Source: Streptomyces sp. NBC_00178
GTDB taxonomy: Bacteria; Actinomycetota; Actinomycetes; Streptomycetales; Streptomycetaceae
Assembly (NCBI RefSeq): GCF_036206005.1
Contig: NZ_CP108143.1
Span: 1,860,001 to 1,924,000, forward strand
Length of the DNA: 64,000 nt
Reading direction: 5' to 3'
Numbering within the stretch: position 1 is the stretch's first letter; each line of letters begins with the position of its first letter. This document shows, one piece after another, positions 45,033 to 53,354 of the stretch. The position numbers and the translations under genes are program-made. The notes below the pieces were generated by a model. That model made no database searches and had not been told where the DNA came from. It saw only the letters and a list, made by a program, of their open reading frames with translations.

Positions 45033-45618
45033 GTCATTCTCCTAAAAGAGGTGCAGTGCCGAGAATCCGCACTTTACGAATTCCAAGTCGCCGCATTGAG
45101 CCCCACCCGGAGAAAGCCGGAAAACAATAAAGCGCCTGAGGAGGGTTCCCGTCAGGCGCACATAAAGTTCATGGGTACCAAAACTGCAACTCGGCAACCG
45201 TAGCACGATCCGTCGGCGGACGGCAGGGCCCTCCGTACCGGCGTGGCGCGGGCCCCGCGGACCAGGGCCGTGGGGCGGTGCCGTGCGGGGAGGATTCCGG
45301 ACGTGGGCGCGGGCGCTTGACCCTGCCGTCTCCCGGGTGTCCCTGTCCGTCGCGGTGCGTGCGGCCCGGATTCCGCCGGCGCGGCCCGGGCTTCGGAGCG
45401 GGGGCGGGGTCCACCCGAGGCGGCGCGGGGTTCACCTGAAAGCCGTACGGGTGGCGCGGCCGGGGCGCTCCGCGGAGGCGGCGCATTTCCGGGGGGTCTT
45501 GCTCCGTCCGGGTGAGCGGGGGGACTGTGCGAGGCGCCCCCCGGGGCGCGGCGCCGGATGCGGGGGCCTTTCGGCGGGCGCTCCCCGTCACCGCTCCCCC
45601 GTCGCCGGGGCGGGGTGC
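45033..45618. other. long gap between PNPOx and cold-shock genes
   Basis: No gene is supported in these 586 bases. The part next to the cold-shock gene (45033-45200) is A/T-rich and holds its leader plus a terminator-like hairpin; the rest is GC-rich with out-of-frame streptomycete-like bias but no recognisable product. Confidence 0.5.
45132..45159 (-). terminator. terminator or attenuator with T-run upstream of the cold-shock gene
   Basis: On the minus strand, GCGCCTGA and TCAGGCGC pair across a 12-base loop and are followed by TTTATTGTTTT. A T-run is rare in such a GC-rich genome. It lies between the PNPOx stop (460 bases upstream) and the cold-shock start (100 bases downstream). Confidence 0.7.
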
Positions 45619-46128
45619 TCAGTCCTCGCGGACGGGGCTCGCGTCGGCGCCTCTTCGCAGGGTGCGCAGGGGGTGGCCTGGGCGCCAGACCTGGATGACG
45701 ATGTCGTCGCCGTCGAGCCCGGTGCGCACCACCTCGGTGGGTTCGGCGCGGAAGAGGAGGAAGGGTTGTGGCGGTGTGACCTCCTCGACGAAGCGGGCCA
45801 GGACTGCGGGGTCGGTGACCTCCACGGCCGTTCCGGAGACGCGGACGTCCCCGTCGGCCATCTCGGCGTCGGGGCCCGGGTTCGCCTGGATGGCGAAGCG
45901 GGGGTCGCGGCGCAGGTCGAGTGCCTTGCGGGAGTTCGGCATCATGCCGAGCCACAGGGTGTCCATCCGGAACTCGACCTCGAGGCCGGTGACCCTGGGT
46001 GAGCCGTCCTTGCGCAGGGTGGACAGGACGTGGTGCTTGTACCGCTGGAACCGTTTCTGCACGGTGTCGGCGAAGGCGGGCTGCGCCGCGCGGAAGTCCT
46101 GCCAGGTGGTCGGGGTGCTCGGTGTCAT
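45619..46128 (-). CDS. pyridoxamine 5'-phosphate oxidase-like protein
   Basis: A 169-residue split-barrel flavin/F420-binding protein. Characteristic segments are HVLSTLRKDGSPRVTGLEVE (substrate and cofactor strand), LWLGMMPNSRKALDLRRDPR and VRVSGTAVEVTDPAVLARFV. This subgroup in actinobacteria includes F420- or FMN-dependent reductases and haem-binding proteins; the specific reaction is unknown. The ATG at 46128 gives MTPSTPTTWQDF; an in-frame ATG three codons upstream (46137) is equally possible. It is divergent from the rhomboid gene over 430 bases. Confidence 0.87.
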   Translation of the reverse strand: MTPSTPTTWQDFRAAQPAFADTVQKRFQRYKHHVLSTLRKDGSPRVTGLEVEFRMDTLWLGMMPNSRKALDLRRDPRFAIQANPGPDAEMADGDVRVSGTAVEVTDPAVLARFVEEVTPPQPFLLFRAEPTEVVRTGLDGDDIVIQVWRPGHPLRTLRRGADASPVRED

Positions 46129-46557
46129 GGGACCCATCGAACCCTGTGAACACGACATCCTCTGTCGGGTTTTTCCGCGCGTCACCGGATCGGCCGCCGC
46201 GTCCGCCCGCCGGGCGGGTCCGCCGCGCGACGCGGGCTGCCTGCCGGCGTGACGGGCCCGGCTACCGCCGCTCATCCCGTGCTTCTCCAGCGACGCACGG
46301 TCGTTCTCGTACGGCGCGGCGATCGCCGGTGCCCGCACCCGCACCGTGCGCAGACTGATGGCCGGGCCCGCGACGGGGCCTGTGCCGGGCATGGCGGTCT
46401 CCGATCCGGCTGGGGCAACAGCCCTTGTGGTCCTGGGGGTTACGGGCGTCTATGCCGCCCCGGCACCCGAGTGCGCCGCTGGTCACCGGGGTTCGCTATC
46501 TTGAGCGCCGCCGCCCCGGCGGCCCCTTCTGCCCGTACACCAGTGAAGGAGCCGGCC
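46129..46557. other. divergent gap between PNPOx and rhomboid genes
   Basis: The 429 bases carry a GC-rich stretch with several short inverted repeats and must include promoters for both flanking genes. No coding frame with a recognisable product is seen. Confidence 0.5.
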
Positions 46558-47472
46558 ATGGAGGCCGCCGCCACCGCGTGTTACCGCCACCCGTCGTTCG
46601 AGACGTATGTGCGCTGCACGCGCTGCGACCGCTACATCTGCCCGGACTGCATGCGCGAGGCGGCCGTCGGCCACCACTGCGTGGAGTGCGTGAAGGAGGG
46701 GCAGCGCTCGGTCCGCCGGGCACGGTCGGTGTTCGGCGGCGAGGTCCCGGCGGCCGAGGCACCGGTCGTCACGTACGTCCTGATCGTGCTGAACGTCCTC
46801 GCGTACGTCGTCGAAGTGGTCCGGCCCGCGACGGTCGAGCGGTTCGGGATGCTCGGCGCGGTGCTGGTCGGTCCGGACGGCGGGCGTTACTACTACACGG
46901 GCGGGACCTCGCCGGGTCTGGAGCTGACGGGTGTGGCGGGCGGGGAGTGGTACCGGCTCCTGACGGGTGCGTTCCTGCACCTGCCACCGGACGCCTCGTT
47001 CGGGGTGATGCACCTCGTCTTCAACATGCTGGCCCTGTGGAACATCGGCAGGGTCGTGGAGGGGCAGCTCGGCCGCGTCCGGTACACGGCGCTGTACCTG
47101 CTGTCCGCGCTGGGCGGTTCGGTGCTGGTGTACCTGATCTCGCCGGACACCATGGCGGTCGGCGCCTCGGGGGCGGTCTTCGGACTCGCGGCGTCGTTCT
47201 ACGTCATCAGCCGGCGCCTGGGCCGGGACATGCGTCCGGTCAACCAGTTCATGGCGGGCTTTTTGATCTGGATGGTGGTGTCGGCGCTGTTCACCTCGTG
47301 GGAGGGGCACCTCGGCGGGCTGCTGACCGGTGGTCTCGTGACGTACGGGCTCGCCTACGCGCCGGCGAGGCTGCGGACCTCCGGGGTGCAGCTGGCGGGC
47401 GGGGTGGCCCTGGTGGCGCTGCTCGCCGTGGTGGTGGCGGTGCGGACGGCCGCGCTGACGGGCGCGGCCTGA
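46558..47472 (+). CDS. rhomboid intramembrane serine protease with N-terminal zinc finger
   Basis: A 304-residue membrane protease. Residues 8-44 carry a B-box-like zinc-binding domain (CYRHPSFETYVRCTRCDRY and later C31, H39-40, C41, C44). The rhomboid domain has about six TM segments from residue 71. The catalytic serine is S204 in GASGAVFG, the catalytic histidine is H251 in GHLGGLLTGG, and N156 in the second TM region is the conserved oxyanion asparagine. It would cleave TM substrates within the membrane; targets are unknown. The ATG at 46558 gives the zinc finger at the expected N-terminal place. It converges on the large NACHT gene, with a hairpin between. Confidence 0.94.
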   Translation: MEAAATACYRHPSFETYVRCTRCDRYICPDCMREAAVGHHCVECVKEGQRSVRRARSVFGGEVPAAEAPVVTYVLIVLNVLAYVVEVVRPATVERFGMLGAVLVGPDGGRYYYTGGTSPGLELTGVAGGEWYRLLTGAFLHLPPDASFGVMHLVFNMLALWNIGRVVEGQLGRVRYTALYLLSALGGSVLVYLISPDTMAVGASGAVFGLAASFYVISRRLGRDMRPVNQFMAGFLIWMVVSALFTSWEGHLGGLLTGGLVTYGLAYAPARLRTSGVQLAGGVALVALLAVVVAVRTAALTGAA

Positions 47473-47502
47473 CCGCCCGGGATCACTCCGGCCCGGGGCG
47501 GT
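47472..47502. terminator. hairpin between rhomboid and NACHT genes
   Basis: Arms accgcccggg and cccggggcggt pair with one bulged base immediately after the rhomboid stop. The two genes converge, so it may serve both. Confidence 0.6.
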
Positions 47503-47507
47503 GCCGG

Positions 47508-50500
47508 TCACAGCGGTTCGCCGACGGGCAGCCGCCTCACCTCCGGCAGGTGGGGGTCGAGCTCACCGGGTGTGAAGCGGGTCATGCCCACGACGTGCCA
47601 GAACTCCCCCGCGGCGTCCCCGTCGTACTTGTAGCCGCCGGACGGCGTGAGGGTGGCCCAGCCGCCCGGCAGCCCGATGAGGGTCGCCCTCGGGAGGGGC
47701 TCCGAGCCGTCGGCGGGGAGGGTCCACAGGCGTACGGTGCCGTCCTCGCCCGCGGCGGCGAGGGTGCCGCCGTCCGGGCTGAAGGCGAGGGCGAGGATCC
47801 GCCCGGCGTGGCCGGTGAGTCCGGCCAGGCGGGTCCCGGTCTCCGCGTGCCAGAGTCCGACGACGCGGTCGTCGCCCGCGGTGGCGACGAGTGGTGCGGT
47901 GGGGTGGGCGGCGGCGGTCCAGAGCTTGCCCCGGTGTCCGGTGAGCCGGTGTGCGGCGACGCCGTCGCGCCACAGGACCGCGACGCCGTCCCAGCCCGCG
48001 GTGACCAGCCAGGATCCGTCGTGGCCGAAGGCGGCTCCGTACACCCGGTCGGTGTGGGCCCGCAGGTCGGCGAGGAGGTCCCCCGACCAGGGGTCCCAGA
48101 GGCGGACGGCGCCGTCGTCGCAGCCGGTGGCGAGGAGGGGGTCCGGTCCGGCCGCGAAGGCGATGGACCTGACGCGGCCCCGATGTTCGGTCAGGGTGGC
48201 GACGGGGGCGCCGGTCGAGCGGTACCAGAGCCGGACGGTGTCGTCGTCGTTCGCCGTCGCGATCAGCCGGCCGTCGGCGCTGAACGCGCCGGCCCAGATG
48301 TGTTCGGTCTCGGCGTCGATGTCCCGCAGGTGGCCGCCGTCGGGGAGGGACCGCAGGTGGATGTCGCCGTCGTTGCCCGCGGCGGCCAGTACGTCCTCGG
48401 CCGGGCTGAAGAAGGCGGAGACGAGCCGGTTGCCCCGGCCGGTGATCTCCTCGGTGCGGCGTCCCGTCGCCGTCTCCCACAGGCGGACGATCCCGTCGTT
48501 GCCCGCCGCGGCGAGCAGGGTTCCGTCGGCGCTGAAGGAGAGTCCGGTGACCCGGCGTCCGTGGCCGCGCAGGATGCGCCGGCCCTGGCCGGTGTCGGCG
48601 TCCCAGATCTGGGCGCCTCCGTCGTTGCCGACGGTGAGGAGCTGGTGGTCGCTGGGGCGGAAGGCGCACGCCCAGGCGGAGCCCCGGTGGGCGGTGGGCT
48701 GACGGTCGTGGAGGGTGACGGTGCGGCCGCGGCGCGCGTCGCCGGTGATCCTCCACAGCCTGACCTTGCCGTCGCTGTCGCAGGAGGTGAGGAGTTGCCC
48801 GGTGGGGTGGAAGAGGACCTGGTAGACGGCGCCGGTGCCGCGTTCCAGGGCGCCTGCGGGTGTGCCGACGACGGGGTCCCAGAGGCGGACCTGCCCCTCG
48901 GTGCCGCCGGTGGCCAGGAGGTTGCCGTCGGGGTGGAAGTCGAGGGCGTAGACGCGTCCGCTGTGCCCGGTGAAGGTGTGCAGGAGTCCGAAGCCGGCGG
49001 TGTCCCATATGCGCACGGTGCCGCCGTCGGCGCCTCCCTGGTCGGCGGTGGCCAGGAGGGAGCCGTCGGGGCTGAACCGGGCGCGGTAGACGGAGCCGTG
49101 GTGCCCGGTGAGTTCGCCGGCGCAGGTGCCGTCGGAGAGGTCCCAGCGGCGGACCCTGCCGGACGCGTCGCCGGTGATCAGCGTGTGCCCGCCGGGGCCG
49201 AACACGGCGGTGTAGACGGGCGCGGTGTGGCCGGGGAGCCGGTGCAGCGCCTCGCCGGTGCCGACGGACCAGACGGTGACGAGTCCGTCCTTGTCGCCGG
49301 TGGCGAGGAGCGTGCCCGCGGTGTCGAGGACCAGGGGCCAGACGCCCTCCGGGTGGACGTCGAGACGGTGGCGGCAAGCCCCTGACACCGGGTCCCACAG
49401 GCGGACGGTGCCGTCCGAGCTGCCGGTCGCGATGGTGTCGGCGGCGATCTTCACGGCGTACACGCGTCCGGAGTGGCCCTGGAGGGTGCGCAGGGCCTGG
49501 CCGGTGCCGGCGCCGCAGATGAGGACGCCGCCGTCCTCGCTGCCGACGGCGAGGAGTTCGCCGTCGGGGCTGTAGGCGATGGGTTCGGGGAGGCGGCTGG
49601 TGCGCATGTCGAAGCCGTAGGGGACGCCCACGGAGGAGGGGCGGTGTCCGGCTTCGACGGCCATGCCCGGTGCCATGGCGGCGGCCGCGAGTTCGGGGGC
49701 GGTGCGTACGGCGTCGTCGAGGACGGGGGCGATGAGTGCGGCGCGGTGCCAGCGGCTGCCGGTGAGCTGTGCGCCCCGGAGGTCGGCGGCCGTGAGTCTG
49801 CCGCCGGTCAGGTCGGCCCCGGTCAGGTCGGCCCCGGTGAGGTCGGCGTGGTCGAGGCGCGCTCCGGCGAGGACGGCGTCCCGGAGGATCGCGCCGGTGA
49901 GGTCGGTCCCGGTGAGCTGGGCGTCGGTCAGGTCGGCGCCGGTGAGGTCGGCACCGGAGAAGTCGCGGTGGGAGAGGTTCTCGCCGGCGAGCCGGGCCCC
50001 GCGCAGGTCGACGCCGGCGGGGACGCGGAGCCGGTCGCCGATGCGCAGGGCGTTGGCCCGGGCGGTCTCGCCCGAGGGCGGCCCCTGGGGGTCGAGGGTG
50101 TCGTGCACCCAGCGGGCGCAGCGCTCGTGGTCGGCGAGGTCGCAGAAGAACTCGACGGCGAGCCGGCTGAGGGTGCGGGTGGTCAGGAGGCCGTCGTCGC
50201 CCCGGTCGAGGCGGTGGGCCGCTTCGCGGGCGACGAGCCATTCGAGTACGGAGCCGTGGATGAACTGGAAGACGCCGTCGTCGCTGCGCACGAGGAGGCT
50301 TCCGGCGCCGACGGCCTGGGCGCGTTCGGCGGTGGAGAGTTCGGGGGCGGTGAGGGAGGGGCCGGTGAGGCCGCTGAGTGTGCCGGCCACGGTCTCGGTG
50401 AGTTCGTCCAGGCGCAGCGCGGTGCGTCCCGATTCCCACAGGCGCAGGGCGAGGGCGGTGACGGAGGACCAGAGGGCGTCGGCGCCGAGTCCGGGTGCGG

Positions 50501-53348
50501 CGCCGGGTCCGCCCTGGCCGCGCTGTTCCTCGTGGCCGATCCAGGAGGTGAAGACATCCTCGTAGAGGCGGGCGGGGCTGAGGGCGCGGCCGGCTCCGGC
50601 GACGGCGTGCAGCCGGTCCTGGCCGAGTACGGCGGCGAAGGACAGGAGGCGGGGGTTGCGGCACAGGGTGAGCAGGTCGGGGATGTCTCGCAGGAGCTGG
50701 AAGCGTTGTCCGGCGAGGCGTTCGTCGCCGTAGAGACGTTCGAGGTAGGTGCGGATCTGGTCGGGGGTGAAGCCTTCGACGGAGAGGATCCGGCGTTGCG
50801 GGAGCAGGCCGACGCGTTCGCCGAGGGCGGTGAGGATCTGGTCGTGGGACTTGAAGTGCTGGGTGCGGCTGCTGACGACGATCTTGGCGCGGTCGACGGC
50901 GGCGTCGAGGAGGACCTGGAGGTGGTCGGCCGCGCGGTCGTAGCTGACGCGGTTGACGAGTTCGTCGAATCCGTCGAAGAGGAGGACGACCCGGCCCTCG
51001 GCGAGCATGTAGCGCAGGGCGCGCAGGTCGATGACGTCGACGTCGTGGGCGGCGAGGTGGGCGGCGACGAGTCCTTCGAGGGTGTGGGCCCGGTCGAGGG
51101 TGTTGAGGGGGATGAGCAGCGGGATGAGGTGGGGCAGCTGCTCGGGGATGCGCCGGGCGAGTTCGCGCAGGGCGAAGGTCTTGCCGTGGCCGAAGTCCCC
51201 GAGGAGCAGGAGGAAGCGTCCGTGGTCGCTGTCCAGGAGGTCGATGAGGTCCTCGACGAGGCCGGTGTGCTCGCCGCCGCCGGTGCGGTCGGCGTCGCGG
51301 TAGCGCTGGGTGAGGTAGCGGGCGGGCGGGTAGAGCTCGCTGCTCTCCAGGCGCGCGGTCTGGGCGGTGACGTAACCGCGCAGGTCGAGCAGGCCCTGGA
51401 ACTCGATGAAGCTGCGGAGCCTGATCCGGATGCCGCCGGATGCCGCGTGGGCGCGCAGGGCGGGGCCGGGTGCTTGTCCGGCGTATACGACGACGGCGTC
51501 GGCTCCGGTGCCCATGGCGTGGGCCTGGGCGGCGAACCGGTCGAGTTCGGCCTCGGTGGGCAGGTCGGGGTGGATGGCGATGCGCTGCTGGCGCACCACT
51601 CCGTCCTCCTGCCAGGTGGCCATGATCTGGGCCATGTCGCCGGAGCCGTGGCGGGGGATGTCGCGGAGGCCGACGCCTTCGCGGCGGGCCCGGCAGATCT
51701 CCTTGACGCGGGCGGTGAGGGAGTCGTCGGGTGTGTCGGCTGGGAGTGGCCGGTCGAAGTCGGGTGCGGTGGGGGCTGCGGTCCGGGCGGGGAAGGCGCG
51801 GCCGGTGCGGCGCCAGGGTCCGGTGGTGATCGGTGAGGGTGTGGCTCCTGGGGTGCGGTCGTCCCAGCGGGTGACTCCGTCGGCGGCGATCCGCAGCAGT
51901 TGGAAGCGTGCGGGTGCGGCGGAGCCGAACACGGGCAGCCGGCTCGCTCCGGCGTCCGCTTCGGTGTGGGTGGGTTCGCCGCCGGTGGTGCGGGGGCCGC
52001 CGGTGGGGCCGTGGAGCAGGAGGTTGAGCCGGGGGCCGGTGAGCCGGGTGAGGACGTCGGCGTCGCGCAGGGGGCCGGGGCCTCCGGCGGTGTCGGCCCG
52101 GTGGCGGGCGTCGGTGAGCGGGTGGCGCAGGGCGCCGATCCGCAGCCAGCCCTCGTCCTCGTAGGCGCGCAGGGCCTCGGCGAACCAGGCGACCTGGTCG
52201 CGGCCGACGGAGCCGTACTGGTCGTCGGGGCGGTGGCTGAAGGCCATGGTCGAGTTGAAGCCGGCGATGACGGTGCTGAGTTCGGGGACGGGGAACAGGG
52301 TCCAGGGCTGATCGCTGTCGAAGACGGTGTCGAGGCCCTGGTAGAGGCTGCGGAAGAGGCGGGTGTAGTGGCGCCATTTCGGCCAGTAGGGGGCCTGGGG
52401 GGCGACCTCGTCGGCTTCGCAGGTGTGGAAGTAGCCGCGGCAGGCGGCCTGGTTGACGTCCTGTGCGCCGGGTACGACGACGACGCGCTGCGGGGGGAGT
52501 TCCAGCTGGGAGCGCAGTGCGGTGAGGAAGCCCAGTGCCTGGTCGCATTCGCGGGGGCTGCCGGAGGAGGTGAGGTCGCCGGTGACGACGAGCAGGTCGG
52601 GGGCGGGTGCTCCGGCGTCCCGGAGTTCGACGATGTCGCCGCGGAGCTGGCGTGCGAGGGTCTCGGGTTCGCGGCCGCGTCCGAAGTCGGGGCCGGCGAG
52701 GTGGAGCACGGTGACGGTGTCGCGGCCGGGTGCGGCGGTGGCGACGGGCGGGTATCCGGGGGCGCGGACGGGCCTGCGCCGTCCGGTCCAGCCGGGTCCG
52801 CGGCCGGGGTCGCGGTCCGGGCCCGGCGGGTAGGCGTCGGGGCGTACGGGCCGGCCGGGGGCGGGCGGGGTGCCGGGGTAGCCGGGGCGCCGTGAGGGTC
52901 TGGCGTGTCCGTCCAGGGCCTGTTCGACGCGGGTCAGGAGCAGGGAGCGCGCGGTGTCGGCGGTGTCGACGCCGACGAGGTCCACGTAGGTGAGGGTGGC
53001 GAGGAGGCCCTCGATGGGCATGTCGTCGACGCGTACGGTGAGCAGCCGCCGCTCCGGTGCCTCGGGGGCGGCGCGCAGGGCGGCCTGCCATTCCATGCGG
53101 CCGTAGATGGAGCGTTCGTAGTGCCGGGAGAGGACGGCGATGACGGCGGCGGACTCGCTGACCCCGCGGTCCATGTAGTCGATGAAGTTGGTGCCGGGGA
53201 CGAAGTCCCACGCCTGGACGACGGTGCGGTAGCCGGCTTCCTCGAGGGTCCACGCCATCCAGGCCGCCCAGGGTTCGTCGGCGGGCGAATAGCTGATGAA
53301 GAAATCGAACTCGCTTGCTCCTGCGTTGAGTTCACCGTCTGACACCAT
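47508..53348 (-). CDS. NLR-like TIR–NACHT–WD40 protein (candidate defence/stress sensor)
   Basis: A 1946-residue STAND-type protein. Residues 14-146 are a TIR domain (FDFFISYS; E86 in GRMEWQAAL at the NADase position). A proline/arginine-rich linker follows (147-208). Residues 210-450 resemble a calcineurin-like phosphoesterase but have lost most metal ligands (LAGPDFG, TGDLT, VVPGAQD, HGPTGG). Residues 545-670 form an alpha/beta region of unknown type. The NACHT NTPase has Walker A GDFGHGKT (717-724), Walker B VVLLFDGFDEL (787-797) and sensor VVSSRT. A winged-helix/helical region, pentapeptide repeats (about 1113-1198) and 15 WD40 repeats (about 1235-1920) follow. By analogy with bacterial NLRs, repeats would sense a trigger, NACHT would oligomerise and TIR would degrade NAD or signal. 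The ATG start is six bases from the divergent permease start. Confidence 0.88.
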   Translation of the reverse strand: MVSDGELNAGASEFDFFISYSPADEPWAAWMAWTLEEAGYRTVVQAWDFVPGTNFIDYMDRGVSESAAVIAVLSRHYERSIYGRMEWQAALRAAPEAPERRLLTVRVDDMPIEGLLATLTYVDLVGVDTADTARSLLLTRVEQALDGHARPSRRPGYPGTPPAPGRPVRPDAYPPGPDRDPGRGPGWTGRRRPVRAPGYPPVATAAPGRDTVTVLHLAGPDFGRGREPETLARQLRGDIVELRDAGAPAPDLLVVTGDLTSSGSPRECDQALGFLTALRSQLELPPQRVVVVPGAQDVNQAACRGYFHTCEADEVAPQAPYWPKWRHYTRLFRSLYQGLDTVFDSDQPWTLFPVPELSTVIAGFNSTMAFSHRPDDQYGSVGRDQVAWFAEALRAYEDEGWLRIGALRHPLTDARHRADTAGGPGPLRDADVLTRLTGPRLNLLLHGPTGGPRTTGGEPTHTEADAGASRLPVFGSAAPARFQLLRIAADGVTRWDDRTPGATPSPITTGPWRRTGRAFPARTAAPTAPDFDRPLPADTPDDSLTARVKEICRARREGVGLRDIPRHGSGDMAQIMATWQEDGVVRQQRIAIHPDLPTEAELDRFAAQAHAMGTGADAVVVYAGQAPGPALRAHAASGGIRIRLRSFIEFQGLLDLRGYVTAQTARLESSELYPPARYLTQRYRDADRTGGGEHTGLVEDLIDLLDSDHGRFLLLLGDFGHGKTFALRELARRIPEQLPHLIPLLIPLNTLDRAHTLEGLVAAHLAAHDVDVIDLRALRYMLAEGRVVLLFDGFDELVNRVSYDRAADHLQVLLDAAVDRAKIVVSSRTQHFKSHDQILTALGERVGLLPQRRILSVEGFTPDQIRTYLERLYGDERLAGQRFQLLRDIPDLLTLCRNPRLLSFAAVLGQDRLHAVAGAGRALSPARLYEDVFTSWIGHEEQRGQGGPGAAPGLGADALWSSVTALALRLWESGRTALRLDELTETVAGTLSGLTGPSLTAPELSTAERAQAVGAGSLLVRSDDGVFQFIHGSVLEWLVAREAAHRLDRGDDGLLTTRTLSRLAVEFFCDLADHERCARWVHDTLDPQGPPSGETARANALRIGDRLRVPAGVDLRGARLAGENLSHRDFSGADLTGADLTDAQLTGTDLTGAILRDAVLAGARLDHADLTGADLTGADLTGGRLTAADLRGAQLTGSRWHRAALIAPVLDDAVRTAPELAAAAMAPGMAVEAGHRPSSVGVPYGFDMRTSRLPEPIAYSPDGELLAVGSEDGGVLICGAGTGQALRTLQGHSGRVYAVKIAADTIATGSSDGTVRLWDPVSGACRHRLDVHPEGVWPLVLDTAGTLLATGDKDGLVTVWSVGTGEALHRLPGHTAPVYTAVFGPGGHTLITGDASGRVRRWDLSDGTCAGELTGHHGSVYRARFSPDGSLLATADQGGADGGTVRIWDTAGFGLLHTFTGHSGRVYALDFHPDGNLLATGGTEGQVRLWDPVVGTPAGALERGTGAVYQVLFHPTGQLLTSCDSDGKVRLWRITGDARRGRTVTLHDRQPTAHRGSAWACAFRPSDHQLLTVGNDGGAQIWDADTGQGRRILRGHGRRVTGLSFSADGTLLAAAGNDGIVRLWETATGRRTEEITGRGNRLVSAFFSPAEDVLAAAGNDGDIHLRSLPDGGHLRDIDAETEHIWAGAFSADGRLIATANDDDTVRLWYRSTGAPVATLTEHRGRVRSIAFAAGPDPLLATGCDDGAVRLWDPWSGDLLADLRAHTDRVYGAAFGHDGSWLVTAGWDGVAVLWRDGVAAHRLTGHRGKLWTAAAHPTAPLVATAGDDRVVGLWHAETGTRLAGLTGHAGRILALAFSPDGGTLAAAGEDGTVRLWTLPADGSEPLPRATLIGLPGGWATLTPSGGYKYDGDAAGEFWHVVGMTRFTPGELDPHLPEVRRLPVGEPL

Positions 53349-53354
53349 CGTCCC

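Noticed and set aside
49760..50000. Regularly repeated DNA segments that could look like a CRISPR array
   Set aside because: The repeats encode pentapeptide units (ADLTG-type) in the NACHT frame and lack unique spacers of constant length.
52000..52720. Active calcineurin-like phosphodiesterase domain in the NACHT protein
   Set aside because: Three of the metal-ligand motifs are replaced, so catalytic activity is not claimed.
47563..53253. A second 1896-codon open frame overlapping the NACHT gene on the same strand
   Set aside because: Arginine/proline-rich translation with no domain; a product of very high GC that removes stop codons in the alternative frame.
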